DNA of 64,000 nt from VXRN01 sp963664365 (GCA_963664365.1 OY761144.1:558001-622000), one strand, 5' to 3'. Counted from the stretch's first letter, positions 6,732 through 15,623 are shown. The notes: generated by a model from the sequence alone, not told the origin. Program-made: numbers and translations.

Positions 6732-7412
6732 CTAGAGCGGCGTGAATCCCAGCGTGCTGGTCGTCATCTGGCCTCGGGTGGCTTCCGCCTCCAGCATCGA
6801 CTCCACCGCGCTGATGTTGCGCGAGTATGGCATGAGCAGCCGGACCAGTTCATCGTGTCTCCGGCCGCAGTGGAACGCGACCTCCGTATCTCCGACCTTC
6901 TCCATCTCGCCGTATCGCACGAACCCTGCGACCACCATACGCAGTCGCAGCGCCGGATTCCGAGTCTCGCCCTCGCCTGAGACCTGGTAAACGAAGCGGT
7001 CCTCTCTCTGTATGCCCGTGACGCTGAGCATGAGGTCGGACTTGGAGTCCTTGATCCTCATTGGGCCTTCGGGGTGCGCGAAGTCCGGGCTCTTCGTCAC
7101 CGCCTGCGTCAGCAGGAACTTGACCGGCCTGACGTGGATCATCCCGCACGGGAAGACGAATTGGTTGCCCTGTCTCTCCACCGGCTCGACTCCGCCGAGC
7201 CTCACCATCTGGTCGCGGATCGCCCTCAGCCGCTCCTCGATGCCCTCAGCCCGGCTGAAACTCCAGACCGTGCAGACGCCGTCCTTGATGTACAGGCCGA
7301 CCGAGACGCCGCTGAAGTGCGAGTCCATCGGAACAAGCTCCAGGCAACTCCCGATCTCTTTCAGCTTTTCTGCTACGCGGCCACGTCTCGCAATTGTGGT
7401 TTGTGTCGTCAT
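6732..7412 (-). CDS. Conserved-looking protein of unknown function (226 aa)
   Basis: A soluble protein with alternating strands and helices and no motif I can assign. It contains KLKEIGSCLELVPMDSHFSG near the N-terminus, a central FPCGMIHVRPVKFLLTQAV stretch and a C-terminal HCGRRHDELVRLLMPYSRN segment. I chose the ATG at 7412, which has GAGGA seven bases upstream, over an upstream TTG at 7454. It lies between the homocysteine methyltransferase and a membrane protein in one apparent minus-strand operon, which hints at the same pathway. No evidence for catalysis is visible. Confidence 0.7.
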   Translation of the reverse strand: MTTQTTIARRGRVAEKLKEIGSCLELVPMDSHFSGVSVGLYIKDGVCTVWSFSRAEGIEERLRAIRDQMVRLGGVEPVERQGNQFVFPCGMIHVRPVKFLLTQAVTKSPDFAHPEGPMRIKDSKSDLMLSVTGIQREDRFVYQVSGEGETRNPALRLRMVVAGFVRYGEMEKVGDTEVAFHCGRRHDELVRLLMPYSRNISAVESMLEAEATRGQMTTSTLGFTPL

Positions 7413-7466
7413 AGTGTCGTCCTCGTTAGCCTTATCCACTGTCATACGGGTCAAAGCTCAGCCTTG

Positions 7467-8375
7467 TCAGCCTTGCTTTATCGCCGCTCGGAGCGCGCGG
7501 ATGTGGTCCGGGCCGGTGCCGCAGCAGCCTCCGAGAATGTTGATGCCCATGTCCGCCAGCCGTTTGAACCGCTCAACCATGTACTCCGGCCCCTCGTTGT
7601 AGATTATCTTGCCGTCCTTCATGTCCGGTATGCCCGCGTTGGAGTGGATCAGCATCGGGCCGTCATCCACCGCGCGCATCTGCGCCGCGAGATCGATCAT
7701 TCGGTCGATGCCGTTGCCGCAGTTCGAGCCGACGACATCCGCCCCCGCCGCCCGGAGTTCCGACACGGCCCTCTCCGGCGTCACGCCCATCATCGTGAAG
7801 AACCCGCGCGGGCCGAGGTCGAAGACCATGGTCGCGAAGACCGGCAGACCGGCGCTCTCCTTTGCGGCTCGGACTCCGACGACCGCCTCCTCAAGCGCCA
7901 TCTGCGTCTCGACCAAGATCGCGTCCGCTCCGCCCTCAGCCAGCGCGGACACCTGCTCAGCCAGCGCGTCGTACATCTCGGACTCGCTCACACCGTCCGG
8001 CAGCGGCTCCATCATCTCGCCCGTCGGCCCGACCGACCCGAGCACGAAATGGCCGTCCGACGGCTTCCGGCTCGCGGCGTGCTCCGATGCGAGCCTGTTG
8101 AACTCGCTCACACGCTCCCCGTACCCGTACTTCTTCTGCATGAACCGCGAGCCGCCGAACGAGTTGGTCAGAACCATGTCCGACCCCGCGCTGAAGTACG
8201 CCTCCGCCATCCCTTGCACCACTTCCGGGTGGCTCGCGTTGAACTCCTCGGGGCAACCCCCGGCCTCCAGTCCATGCTGCTGGAGATATGTGCCCGTTGC
8301 CCCGTCGGAGATCAGTATCTCGCCGGAGGCGATACGCTCCAGGATTCCGTTAGCCTTCGCCCGTTTTGAAGTCAT
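7467..8375 (-). CDS. Homocysteine S-methyltransferase family protein (BHMT/MetH N-domain-like)
   Basis: A 302-residue TIM-barrel protein of the Pfam S-methyl_trans family. It has the N-terminal LISDGATGTYLQQHGL strand, a GSVGPTGE loop, and the three cysteines that bind the catalytic zinc: one in VGSNCGNG and the pair in GGCCGTGPDHI. The enzyme should transfer a methyl group to homocysteine-like thiols, or in corrinoid systems move methyl groups between a methylated compound and cobalamin. As in many environmental bacteria it is a stand-alone barrel rather than full-length MetH. A corrinoid protein and a UroD-like methyltransferase on the same strand make a split methyl-transfer system likely. 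Confidence 0.9.
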   Translation of the reverse strand: MTSKRAKANGILERIASGEILISDGATGTYLQQHGLEAGGCPEEFNASHPEVVQGMAEAYFSAGSDMVLTNSFGGSRFMQKKYGYGERVSEFNRLASEHAASRKPSDGHFVLGSVGPTGEMMEPLPDGVSESEMYDALAEQVSALAEGGADAILVETQMALEEAVVGVRAAKESAGLPVFATMVFDLGPRGFFTMMGVTPERAVSELRAAGADVVGSNCGNGIDRMIDLAAQMRAVDDGPMLIHSNAGIPDMKDGKIIYNEGPEYMVERFKRLADMGINILGGCCGTGPDHIRALRAAIKQG

Positions 8376-8387
8376 CTGATACGCCTC

Positions 8388-8735
8388 TCAATGCTGCTCT
8401 TCCATCCAGTGGTCGATCGCGCCCGGAGTCGGGTCGCGCCTGCCGTTGCGGTGCAGGTTCCGGATACGCGCCGCGAAGTCACGCGGAAATCCGGCCTCGA
8501 TCCGCTCAGCGACCGAGTCCGCCGCCTCGTCAGCCGTCCCTTCCACCTCGCTGAACTCGCCCCACTCCCATGCCATCAGGTAGTCGTCAGTCCCCGCGGA
8601 ACCGTCGAACATCGCGACCGCGTCCACGCCCTGCTGGAACCTGGCGTCAAGCTGCCTCGATACCGTCCCGGATTCACCCTGCGCCTGTACCTGGACGGGG
8701 ATCTCCTTCCAGTACATGATTCGGATCTTCGCCAA
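8388..8735 (-). CDS. PF13769-type 'virulence factor' family protein
   Basis: A 115-residue protein that matches my memory of the small family annotated as virulence factor (PF13769): an N-terminal KIRIMYWKEIPVQVQ strand, the QQGVDAVAMF helix and the conserved GTDDYLMAWEWG block. Despite the family name there is no sign of pathogenesis here. Relatives are found beside methyl-transfer genes in alphaproteobacteria, as here beside a homocysteine methyltransferase. I chose a TTG at 8735 with GGAG upstream because a TATAAT box at 8771-8776 on the same strand would place the transcript start near 8764. A longer frame up to 8789 is open, so the start is uncertain. Confidence 0.7.
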   Translation of the reverse strand: MAKIRIMYWKEIPVQVQAQGESGTVSRQLDARFQQGVDAVAMFDGSAGTDDYLMAWEWGEFSEVEGTADEAADSVAERIEAGFPRDFAARIRNLHRNGRRDPTPGAIDHWMEEQH

Positions 8736-8770
8736 TGTATCAAAACTCCGCACAATCTCAATCTGCGGTA

Positions 8771-8776
8771 TATTAT
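8771..8776 (-). promoter_or_regulatory. Candidate -10 box (TATAAT) for the minus-strand methyl-transfer operon
   Basis: A perfect TATAAT on the minus strand lies in the AT-rich gap between divergent genes. No convincing -35 is visible at 16-18 bases. Its position argues for the inner start of the downstream gene. Confidence 0.35.
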
Positions 8777-8826
8777 AGCGTAGCGTCACTCAGGCTTGCG
8801 CCGCATGATTTTCAGTGAGGATAAAG

Positions 8827-9711
8827 ATGACAGACGATCTTGCACGCGAGTTTCACTTCGCCCCCGTCAATGGAATCAACATCTACTACGAAGAGCGCGG
8901 TTCCGGCTTCCCTCTCGTCTGGAGCCACGAGTTCGCGGGCGATTACCGCTCCTGGAATCAACAGGTGAACTTCTTCAGCCGACGCTACCGCGTCATCACG
9001 TACAACGCGCGCGGATACCCGCCGTCCGACGTTCCCGAAAGCCTTGACGACTACACCCAGGAGCAGTCGGTGGACGACCTGAAAGGTCTGCTCGACCATC
9101 TCGGAATCGAGCAAGCGCACGTCGGCGGACTTTCGATGGGCGGCAACGTCGCGCTCAACTTCGGCCTGACCTATCCGGAGATGGCGCGCTCCCTCATCGT
9201 CGCGGGCACAGGGTCGGGATCGACGGACCCGGAGGCTTTTCGCCGCAACGTCAACGCGCGCGCCGAGCAGATGCGTTCCGGCGGCATGGAGGCCATGGGA
9301 GACTACTCCAACAGCCCGACACGGGTTCAACTGTTGCGAAAAGACCCGCTCGGATACGAGGAGTTCAGGCGCGGGCTGATGGAGCACTCGGCGCTCGGTT
9401 CCGCGCTGACCTTCTCCGGCGTGCAAGGCCGAAGGCCGACGATCTTCGAGTTGGAAGATCGGATGAAGGCACTGGACGTGCCCACGCTGATAATGACCGG
9501 AGACGAAGACGGCCCCTGCATCGAGCCCAGCATTTTCATGAAGCGCTGCATCCCGAAGTCCGGGCTGGCCGTCATTCCGCAGTCCGGCCACGCGATCAAC
9601 CTCGAAGAGCCTGATCTGTTCAATCGTCTGGTCCTTGATTTCCTAACCGCCGTCGAGCAGGACGCCTGGGCGACCCAGGGCGCGGGCGACGAGTCCGGCA
9701 ACCTGATATGA
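8827..9711 (+). CDS. Alpha/beta hydrolase
   Basis: A 294-residue alpha/beta-hydrolase-fold enzyme. The oxyanion-side SHEFAGDYRSW strand is followed by the nucleophile elbow GLSMGGN with serine at about residue 102. The acid Asp is in MTGDEDGP (about 223) and the catalytic His is in SGHAINLE (about 255). Members hydrolyse esters, lactones, amides or C-C bonds, and the substrate is not evident. The ATG at 8827 was preferred to an upstream GTG because GAGG precedes it. The stop overlaps the VWA gene by 4 bases, so the two are translated together. Confidence 0.9.
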   Translation: MTDDLAREFHFAPVNGINIYYEERGSGFPLVWSHEFAGDYRSWNQQVNFFSRRYRVITYNARGYPPSDVPESLDDYTQEQSVDDLKGLLDHLGIEQAHVGGLSMGGNVALNFGLTYPEMARSLIVAGTGSGSTDPEAFRRNVNARAEQMRSGGMEAMGDYSNSPTRVQLLRKDPLGYEEFRRGLMEHSALGSALTFSGVQGRRPTIFELEDRMKALDVPTLIMTGDEDGPCIEPSIFMKRCIPKSGLAVIPQSGHAINLEEPDLFNRLVLDFLTAVEQDAWATQGAGDESGNLI

Positions 9712-10865
9712 ACCCCGACGACGCCGCGCTGCCAGCCGTCGGCTACGACTTCATCGCCCACCTGACAAGGTTCTGCCGAGCGCTCAGGGAGCACGGCCTG
9801 CTCGTCGGACCGCAGGAGAGCGCCGACGCAGTCCGCGCCATGGCGCACGTCGATCTGATGACAGAGGGCCGCATCTACTGGTCGCTTCGCCCGCTTCTGG
9901 TGTCTCGGCAGGAGCATCTGCCGACGTTCGACGCGCTGTTCGAGCGGTTCTGGAACTTTCTGCCTCTGAACCTGCCGCCCGAATCCAACGCGGACCCGAC
10001 GGCCAACTTCGGTCAGACGCGCACCGCCGGACGGCTCCCGCGCGGAATCGGCGTTCCCGAGGACGACCCCGAGTCGAAGGACACGGTGATCCAGCTTCTT
10101 CGACACGGCGCCAGCGCGCTTCACGTGACGTCCGAACGCGACCTCTCCGCGCTCGCCGGCGGCGACTTGGCCGAGTTGTCTCGCATCGCGGCGAGAATGG
10201 TCCGCGCTCTCTCTTCCAGGCCCGGACGCCGTCGCAAGCGCGACCGGCGAAAGGGCGTCCCCGACCTGCGCGGCGCGATGCGGCTCAGCCTCAACACGGG
10301 CGGCGACGTGGTCAGAGTTCCCCGGCTGCGCCGAGCGCCCAGGGTTCCCAGACTGTTGGTTCTTCTCGACGTCAGCGGCTCCATGGACCGCTACGCCCGC
10401 CTGCTGCTCCAGCTTGTTTTCGCCGTCGGCCAGCAGACCAAACGGGTGGAGACGTTCGTATTCAGCACAGCCGTAACTCGCGTGACCCGCGAGTTGTCCG
10501 CCCCCAGCTTCCCCGAGGCGCTGAACAGGATCGGGCGCGCCGTGAACCACTGGTCGGGAGGAACACGGATTGGCGAGAGCATCCGCCGCGTCAACACGAC
10601 TTACGAGCACCTCGAAGACAGGTTCACCACGGTCATTCTGCTGAGCGATGGCTGGGAGACGGGAGAGCCGCGCGAGTTGGCGCGCGAACTGGCGCGTATG
10701 CGTCTGCGCGTCAGGAATCTGCTCTGGCTCAACCCGCTCGCCGGGTCTCAAGATTTCCAACCCCTGGCCAGGGGTCTCCAGGCGGCCATGCCATACGTGG
10801 ACCACTTCGTCCCGGCCAGCAGCGTCGAGCACCTCAAGCGCCTGCCCGCGCTGCTGAGAGCGTAG
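9708..10865 (+). CDS. CoxE-like VWA-domain protein
   Basis: A 385-residue protein. The N-terminal half (about 1-200) is helical and contains GLLVGPQESADAVRAM, typical of CoxE-family proteins. The C-terminal half is a von Willebrand A domain with the MIDAS motif DVSGSMD (about residue 219), a later threonine (SGGTRIGES) and the LLSDGWETGEP strand. CoxE proteins work with MoxR-type AAA ATPases in maturing metal enzymes such as CO dehydrogenase, but no MoxR or dehydrogenase gene is in this window. It is coupled to the alpha/beta hydrolase by an ATGA overlap. Confidence 0.88.
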   Translation: MNPDDAALPAVGYDFIAHLTRFCRALREHGLLVGPQESADAVRAMAHVDLMTEGRIYWSLRPLLVSRQEHLPTFDALFERFWNFLPLNLPPESNADPTANFGQTRTAGRLPRGIGVPEDDPESKDTVIQLLRHGASALHVTSERDLSALAGGDLAELSRIAARMVRALSSRPGRRRKRDRRKGVPDLRGAMRLSLNTGGDVVRVPRLRRAPRVPRLLVLLDVSGSMDRYARLLLQLVFAVGQQTKRVETFVFSTAVTRVTRELSAPSFPEALNRIGRAVNHWSGGTRIGESIRRVNTTYEHLEDRFTTVILLSDGWETGEPRELARELARMRLRVRNLLWLNPLAGSQDFQPLARGLQAAMPYVDHFVPASSVEHLKRLPALLRA

Positions 10866-10973
10866 TCCGCCTACGTTCCGGCGATCGGGACTACCCACTT
10901 TTGGCGCTCGCTCAGTATAATGCGGTTGTCCTGCCCAAACTCTGCCCGATACCGACTCCAGGAGCGCGTACCC

Positions 10974-12287
10974 ATGCCATTCGACAACAGGCCGCTCTTT
11001 CCCTTCACAGCCGACGTGAACGAGCGGGACCATCTTTCTATCGGCGGCTGTGATGTGACGGAGTTGGCGTCGGAGTTCGGGACGCCGCTGCTGGCGTTCG
11101 ACGACGCCACGCTGCGGGGGATGTGCCGCGGGTTCGTCGAGGCGTTCACGTCGCGCTATGCCAACAGCGAGGTACTGTACGCCTCCAAGGCGTTTGTGAA
11201 CGGGGCTATCGCGAAGATCGTGGCGGAGGAGGGGCTTGGGCTGGACGTGGTTTCGGGCGGCGAACTCGCGGTGGTGGAGGCGGCGGGCGTGGATATGCGC
11301 CGGGTCTATTTTCACGGAAACAACAAGACACCGGACGAGTTGGAGTACGCGCTGGACGTGGGCTGCGGACGGATCGTGGTGGACAGCTTCTACGAGCTTG
11401 CCCTGCTGAACGACCTGGCGAAGTCGCGGGGGGTTACGCAGGACATCCTTCTGAGGCTGTCGCCGAGCGTGGACCCCCACACTCACGTCCACACGACGAC
11501 GGGAATCCTCGATAGCAAGTTCGGGTTCTCGATAGAGACGGGGGACTCGACGACGGCGATACGGCAGGCGCTGGCGGCGTCGAACCTCGACCTGGTCGGG
11601 CTTCACTTTCATCTCGGCTCGCCGATCTTCGAGCTTGAGCCTTACGCCATAGCCATAGACACCGTGCTGACCTACCTCGCCCCGTTCAAGGACGAGGGTC
11701 TGGACATGCGCGAGTTCAGTCCGGGAGGCGGATTTGCCATCGGGTACGTGCGCGACCAGTTGCCGCCCGCGATAGAGGACTACGCGGAGGTCATAACGTC
11801 GGCGTTCAAGCGGCGGTGCGCGGACCTCGGATTTGGGGAGCCTACTCTGTTCGTGGAGCCGGGGCGTTCGATAGTCGGCAGGGCAGGGGTCGCGCTGTAC
11901 ACGGTGGGGGCGATTAAAGACATTCCGACGGTGCGGAAGTACGTGTCGCTTGACGGCGGCATGGGCGACAACATCAGGCCCGCGCTGTACGGGTCGGAGT
12001 ACGAGGCGGTGGTGGCGTCGCGGATGTCGGCTGAACCGTCGGAGGTTGTGACGCTGGCAGGGAAGTACTGCGAGTCGGGCGACGTTCTCGTCCGCGATAT
12101 AGAGATGCCGGCGCTGGGGTCTGGGGACGTTGTGGCGATTCCGTCGTCGGGGGCTTATGCTCCGTCGATGGCGAGCAACTATAACCTGAACGGCAGGCCG
12201 GCGATCGTGGTCGTTGCAGACGGAGAAGCGCGGCTGATCAGGCGTCGGGAGTCCTTTAAGGATATGATGGCGCTGGACGTGGGGTAG
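10974..12287 (+). CDS. lysA: Diaminopimelate decarboxylase
   Basis: A 437-residue PLP-dependent fold-III decarboxylase catalysing the last step of lysine synthesis (meso-diaminopimelate to L-lysine). Visible motifs are YASKAF with the PLP lysine (about residue 72), HFHLGS, the phosphate-binding glycine cluster FSPGGGFAIGY, EPGRSIV and the substrate-side CESGDVL near the C-terminus. The start at 10974 is preceded by AGGAG. A TATAAT at 10916-10921 is a plausible -10 box, which excludes the longer frame starting at 10920. The gene appears to stand alone. Arginine or carboxynorspermidine decarboxylase relatives are less likely because CESGDVL is intact. Confidence 0.92.
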   Translation: MPFDNRPLFPFTADVNERDHLSIGGCDVTELASEFGTPLLAFDDATLRGMCRGFVEAFTSRYANSEVLYASKAFVNGAIAKIVAEEGLGLDVVSGGELAVVEAAGVDMRRVYFHGNNKTPDELEYALDVGCGRIVVDSFYELALLNDLAKSRGVTQDILLRLSPSVDPHTHVHTTTGILDSKFGFSIETGDSTTAIRQALAASNLDLVGLHFHLGSPIFELEPYAIAIDTVLTYLAPFKDEGLDMREFSPGGGFAIGYVRDQLPPAIEDYAEVITSAFKRRCADLGFGEPTLFVEPGRSIVGRAGVALYTVGAIKDIPTVRKYVSLDGGMGDNIRPALYGSEYEAVVASRMSAEPSEVVTLAGKYCESGDVLVRDIEMPALGSGDVVAIPSSGAYAPSMASNYNLNGRPAIVVVADGEARLIRRRESFKDMMALDVG

Positions 12288-12320
12288 GGGAGTATCCCCG
12301 GAAGCAGTGTTGCCACGAGT

Positions 12321-12620
12321 CTAGTCTGCAACCTCCGCTGCCCGCAGCGACTCGGCTTCGCGCTCGCGGTGAAGCCGGTAGTCGGAGTCTATGCCAAGCC
12401 AGATTCGCGCATCCAGTCCAAGCGCCTTCTGAAATTGGAGGGCCATATCCGGGTGTATTGCCACTTTGCCTTCAATTATGTCGCTGATGAGCTTGGGAGA
12501 CCTGTTGCATCTTCGGGCCAATTCTTCCTGCGACATCTGCAGAGCATCGAGACGCTCCTCCAGTATCCAGCCCGGGGGAACGGCATAGTCAGGTTCGTAC
12601 TTGTAACTCTCGGTTGCCAT
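12321..12620 (-). CDS. HigA-like antitoxin (XRE helix-turn-helix), no toxin partner beside it
   Basis: A 99-residue protein with the HigA-family pattern. VPPGWILEERLDALQMSQEE leads into a helix-turn-helix (LARRCNRSPKLISDIIEGK), and the conserved tail includes ALQFQKALGLDARIWLG. Such proteins repress their own operon and neutralise an upstream HigB toxin. Here only about 80 bases lie upstream on this strand before the divergent amidase, so there is no higB. It may be an orphan regulator or antitoxin left after toxin loss. GAGGAG precedes the ATG. Confidence 0.8.
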   Translation of the reverse strand: MATESYKYEPDYAVPPGWILEERLDALQMSQEELARRCNRSPKLISDIIEGKVAIHPDMALQFQKALGLDARIWLGIDSDYRLHREREAESLRAAEVAD

Positions 12621-12702
12621 TCCTGCAACTCCTCACGTTATGCACATGTCCTCAATACTGTAAACTGTCGGAGAGTCCAAAGTGAAATGAAGGGTATCTG
12701 CT

Positions 12703-14094
12703 ATGAGCGACATCATCTACTCGTCGGCGAGGGGGATTGCGGAGGCTATTCGGCGGAAAGAGGTCTCGGCGGTGGAGGTGGTTCGGGCGCACCTGGACCG
12801 CATCGACGAGGTCAACGCTGACTTGAACGCGGTCGTCCACCTGTGCGCTGAGCGCGCGCTGGACGAGGCGCGAGAGGCTGACGCCATGCTCGCTCGGGGC
12901 GAGTCGAAAGGGCCGCTGCACGGCGTCCCGATGACGTTGAAGGACTCGCTCGATACTGAGGGAGTCGTCACGACCGGAGGGACTACGGGGCGGAGAGACT
13001 TCGTGCCTGACGAAGACTCGACCGTCACGTCGCGGCTCAGAGCGGCGGGCGCGGTTCTGCTGGGGAAGACCAACACGCCGGAGCTTACGATGGCGGGTGA
13101 GACGGACAACCTGGTCTTTGGGCGCACGAACAACCCGTTCAACCCGGAGCGGACTCCGGGCGGATCGAGCGGCGGCGCGGCGGCGATCGTCTGCGCGGGC
13201 GGGTCGCCTTTCGACATAGGCAGCGATACGGGCGGCAGCGTTCGTATGCCGTCGCACTTCTGCGGCATCGCGGGCATAAAGCCGAACTCGGGACGGGTTC
13301 CGCGCACGGGTCACATCATCCCGTGGGGCCTGGGAGCGGAGGACGCCAAGACGCAGAACGGCCCGATGGCGCGGTTCGTGGAGGACCTCGTCCTTTTGCT
13401 GCCGGTCATATCGGGGCCGGACTGGATCGATCCCGCCATAGTGGATATGCCGCTGGGCGATCCTGCCGACGTCGATCTGGGCAATCTGCGCGTCGCCTTC
13501 TACACCGACATGGACGGGTACAAGTCGCCGGACCAGGATACGAAGGACACGGTCGAGAAGGCGGTCGAGGCGCTGGATGAGGTGGTCGAGTCGGTTACGG
13601 AATCCGCGCCGGGGCCGATCAGCCGGGTTCCCGACATGTCGGCCAAGATAGGCGGCGCCGACGGCAGGGCCTGGGTGCGGAGGCTGCTGGACAAGGCGGG
13701 AACGACGGAGTTGTCGCCGTTCTTGGTCAAGAGCTTCAACGAGGCTGAGCCAATTTCGACGGCTGAGTACACGGCGGCGCTCGAAGAGTTGGACCTGTAC
13801 CGCAGCGACATGCTGCGTTTCATGAGCGACTACGACGTTATCGTGTGTCCGACGACGGCAACCGCCGCTCCCCCGCACGGGGACACGTTCGAGGAACGCA
13901 ATCGCAACGGATTCTATACAGGCCCGTACAACCTGACGGGATGGCCGGGTACGGTGGCGCGGTGCGGGACGTCGTCGGAGGGGCTGCCCATCGGAGCGCA
14001 GGTCATCGCGCGGCCCTGGCGAGAGGATGTTTCGCTGGCGGTGGCGGGATGGCTGGAGACGGCGTTCGGAGGATGGCGGAGGCCGCCGATATAG
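12703..14094 (+). CDS. Amidase (amidase-signature family)
   Basis: A 463-residue amidase-signature enzyme. The Ser-cisSer-Lys triad is visible: Lys in TLKDSLDTEG (about residue 80), the cis-Ser in GGSSGGAAA (about 153) and the nucleophile in DTGGSVRMPS (about 178). The family includes GatA, fatty-acid amide hydrolases and nitrile-derived amide hydrolases. There is no gatB or gatC nearby, and the C-terminus is of the general amidase type, so this is probably catabolic rather than a Glu-tRNA amidotransferase subunit. The ATG at 12703 follows GAAGGG. Confidence 0.88.
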   Translation: MSDIIYSSARGIAEAIRRKEVSAVEVVRAHLDRIDEVNADLNAVVHLCAERALDEAREADAMLARGESKGPLHGVPMTLKDSLDTEGVVTTGGTTGRRDFVPDEDSTVTSRLRAAGAVLLGKTNTPELTMAGETDNLVFGRTNNPFNPERTPGGSSGGAAAIVCAGGSPFDIGSDTGGSVRMPSHFCGIAGIKPNSGRVPRTGHIIPWGLGAEDAKTQNGPMARFVEDLVLLLPVISGPDWIDPAIVDMPLGDPADVDLGNLRVAFYTDMDGYKSPDQDTKDTVEKAVEALDEVVESVTESAPGPISRVPDMSAKIGGADGRAWVRRLLDKAGTTELSPFLVKSFNEAEPISTAEYTAALEELDLYRSDMLRFMSDYDVIVCPTTATAAPPHGDTFEERNRNGFYTGPYNLTGWPGTVARCGTSSEGLPIGAQVIARPWREDVSLAVAGWLETAFGGWRRPPI

Positions 14095-14120
14095 GCATAG
14101 GTTTGAATTGTGGTGTGGAT

Positions 14121-14230
14121 CACCCTCACCCCAACCCTCTCCCTTGAGGGAGAGGGGGTATATTGTCTGACATTCACAGTTGTTCTTTATGTTCGCCCGG
14201 CCTGCCAGTCCCTCAGTGGAGAGGGGGATA
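14121..14230. repeat. Intergenic palindromic repeat (CACCCTCACCC family), composite copy
   Basis: A C-rich arm starting CACCCTCACCCCAACC is followed by a CTCTCCCTTGAGGGAGAG hairpin. After a spacer with TGACATTC and TTGTT comes a second, imperfect CCCTCAGTGGAGAGGGGATA-like arm. The same arrangement recurs at 18630-18738. It may also act as a bidirectional terminator between the convergent amidase and FIST genes. Confidence 0.7.
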
Positions 14231-14259
14231 CAGTCTTGTTGCCGGGCCTTCCTAGGGAG

Positions 14260-15450
14260 TCATGCGGTGGTCTTGGATCTGAAGATGCCGAACGAGCTCG
14301 TGTATCCGTGCAGATACGTCGAGCCTGAGACCTGGCCGATTTCGCCGTTGCAGAAGAAGCCCGTCAGCGGTATCGCGCCGACTTTTTCCCTGAACATGTC
14401 GGTATCGTGGTCGGCGCGTCCGTATAGGTAGGAGCCGCGTCCGAGGCACTGGAACAGCAGCGCGCCGGCGCCGGACGTCTGGACTCCGTCAGCCGCGTAA
14501 TGGGTGAGCATCTCGTCGAGGTCCTGGGATGAGGTTTCGGCGTCGCGCAGGTGGAACTGGACGGTCTGGCCCTCCTTGAGGCGCTCGCCCACGGCGATCG
14601 CGCCGCGCCGCGCGTCCAGCCCGATTATGTTCCTGATGAGGAAGTCCCCCAGCTTGGGGTCGTCGTTGAACTCGTCCATTACCACGCCGAGGAACAACGA
14701 GCGCTGGGCGAGCTTCATGTCCCGTTCGTCCAGGCGGTACAGCATGTCGCGCACCACGTCCATGGTGTTCTGGCCGTCGAGTTCCAGCAGGACGTTGCCG
14801 TCGGATGAGGTTATCTGCATTCGGCGGCCGATGGGACGGCAGCCCTGGGCGACGATGGTATCGACCGCGACGTTGCCGTGCATGGCGACGCCGACGGCGC
14901 CGTCGTTGTACGTCTCGTCTCCGAGGTACAGCGCGTTGGATCCCGGCTGCTGCCCTCCGGACGCCAGGCCGCCGATCTTCGCGCTGCGCGGAAAGGCGTA
15001 GTCGAGGCCCATGAGAAGATTCTCGCCGCGCATACTGAACGGGTCCGACAGCAGCAGGAACTGGGGATCGTTAGCTGCCGCCACCACCGCGATATTCTCC
15101 CACGCGGAGGGCGGAGCGTCGCCGTCGGGGAGGTCGGCGTCCTCGATGCGAAAGCCGACCAGATTGATGTCGGGCAGGACCGCGGCGGCAAGGGAGACGC
15201 CGGGCCGGTTCTCCACCTCCATGCCATCGCCGATGATGCCCCCTCCCGAACAGCCCACCATCACCCTGGGCGCGAGCAGATGACGCATGAGAATCGGAAT
15301 CTCATGGTACTGCGCCGAGTGGTGCGCCGATACGAAGGCCACCACCAGGTCCAGATCCTGACCGGGCATTACGGTCCTGATTCTGGCTACGCACTCTGCC
15401 ACGGCGTACCGGAGATTCTCGTGCTCGGATACGGCGGATGCCCATTTCAT
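14260..15450 (-). CDS. FIST N/C-domain sensory protein
   Basis: A 396-residue protein with the FIST_N plus FIST_C architecture, predicted to bind small ligands such as amino acids in signal transduction. The FIST_N part contains LVVAFVSAHHSAQYHEIP and VMVGCSGGGIIGDG. The C-terminal part ends with ALLFQCLGRGSYLYG and PLTGFFCNGEIGQVSG, which is diagnostic. No kinase, GGDEF or methyl-accepting domain is attached, so output must go through another protein. I chose the ATG at 15450 over a start six residues upstream because a purine-rich GAGAGAGG site precedes it. Confidence 0.88.
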   Translation of the reverse strand: MKWASAVSEHENLRYAVAECVARIRTVMPGQDLDLVVAFVSAHHSAQYHEIPILMRHLLAPRVMVGCSGGGIIGDGMEVENRPGVSLAAAVLPDINLVGFRIEDADLPDGDAPPSAWENIAVVAAANDPQFLLLSDPFSMRGENLLMGLDYAFPRSAKIGGLASGGQQPGSNALYLGDETYNDGAVGVAMHGNVAVDTIVAQGCRPIGRRMQITSSDGNVLLELDGQNTMDVVRDMLYRLDERDMKLAQRSLFLGVVMDEFNDDPKLGDFLIRNIIGLDARRGAIAVGERLKEGQTVQFHLRDAETSSQDLDEMLTHYAADGVQTSGAGALLFQCLGRGSYLYGRADHDTDMFREKVGAIPLTGFFCNGEIGQVSGSTYLHGYTSSFGIFRSKTTA

Positions 15451-15464
15451 CGCTGACCTCTCTC

Positions 15465-15623
15465 TCAAGTAACGCGGGCCGTCCCAACACCGCCATTGTA
15501 CCAGCTTAGCAGGTTGGGCATTTGGCGATAGACGCGAGCAGCGGCCTTACGCTGGGCGTGCGGGAGTGGCCTCAACTCGTCGATGATCTCGGATAGGAGG
15601 TTTTCAGAGGTCGTCATGTTCAT
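15465..15623 (-). CDS. Small 52-residue protein coupled to the unknown gene at 15620-16525
   Basis: The frame encodes a helical, basic peptide beginning MNMTTSENLLSEIIDELRPL, with a central AQRKAAARVYRQMPNLLSWY segment. Its ATG overlaps the TGA of the upstream gene (ATGA), which suggests translational coupling. No family is recognised. It lies between that gene and the FIST gene on the same strand. Confidence 0.5.
   Translation of the reverse strand: MNMTTSENLLSEIIDELRPLPHAQRKAAARVYRQMPNLLSWYNGGVGTARVT

Noticed and set aside
9327..11612. 761-codon open frame on the minus strand
   Set aside because: It lies opposite the alpha/beta hydrolase, VWA and lysA genes, all of which have clear motifs. 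The translation is Arg/His/Val-rich shadow sequence typical of the antisense of high-GC genes.
12652..13878. 408-codon minus-strand frame opposite the amidase
   Set aside because: The amidase triad on the plus strand is intact and this frame is a low-complexity Arg/His shadow.
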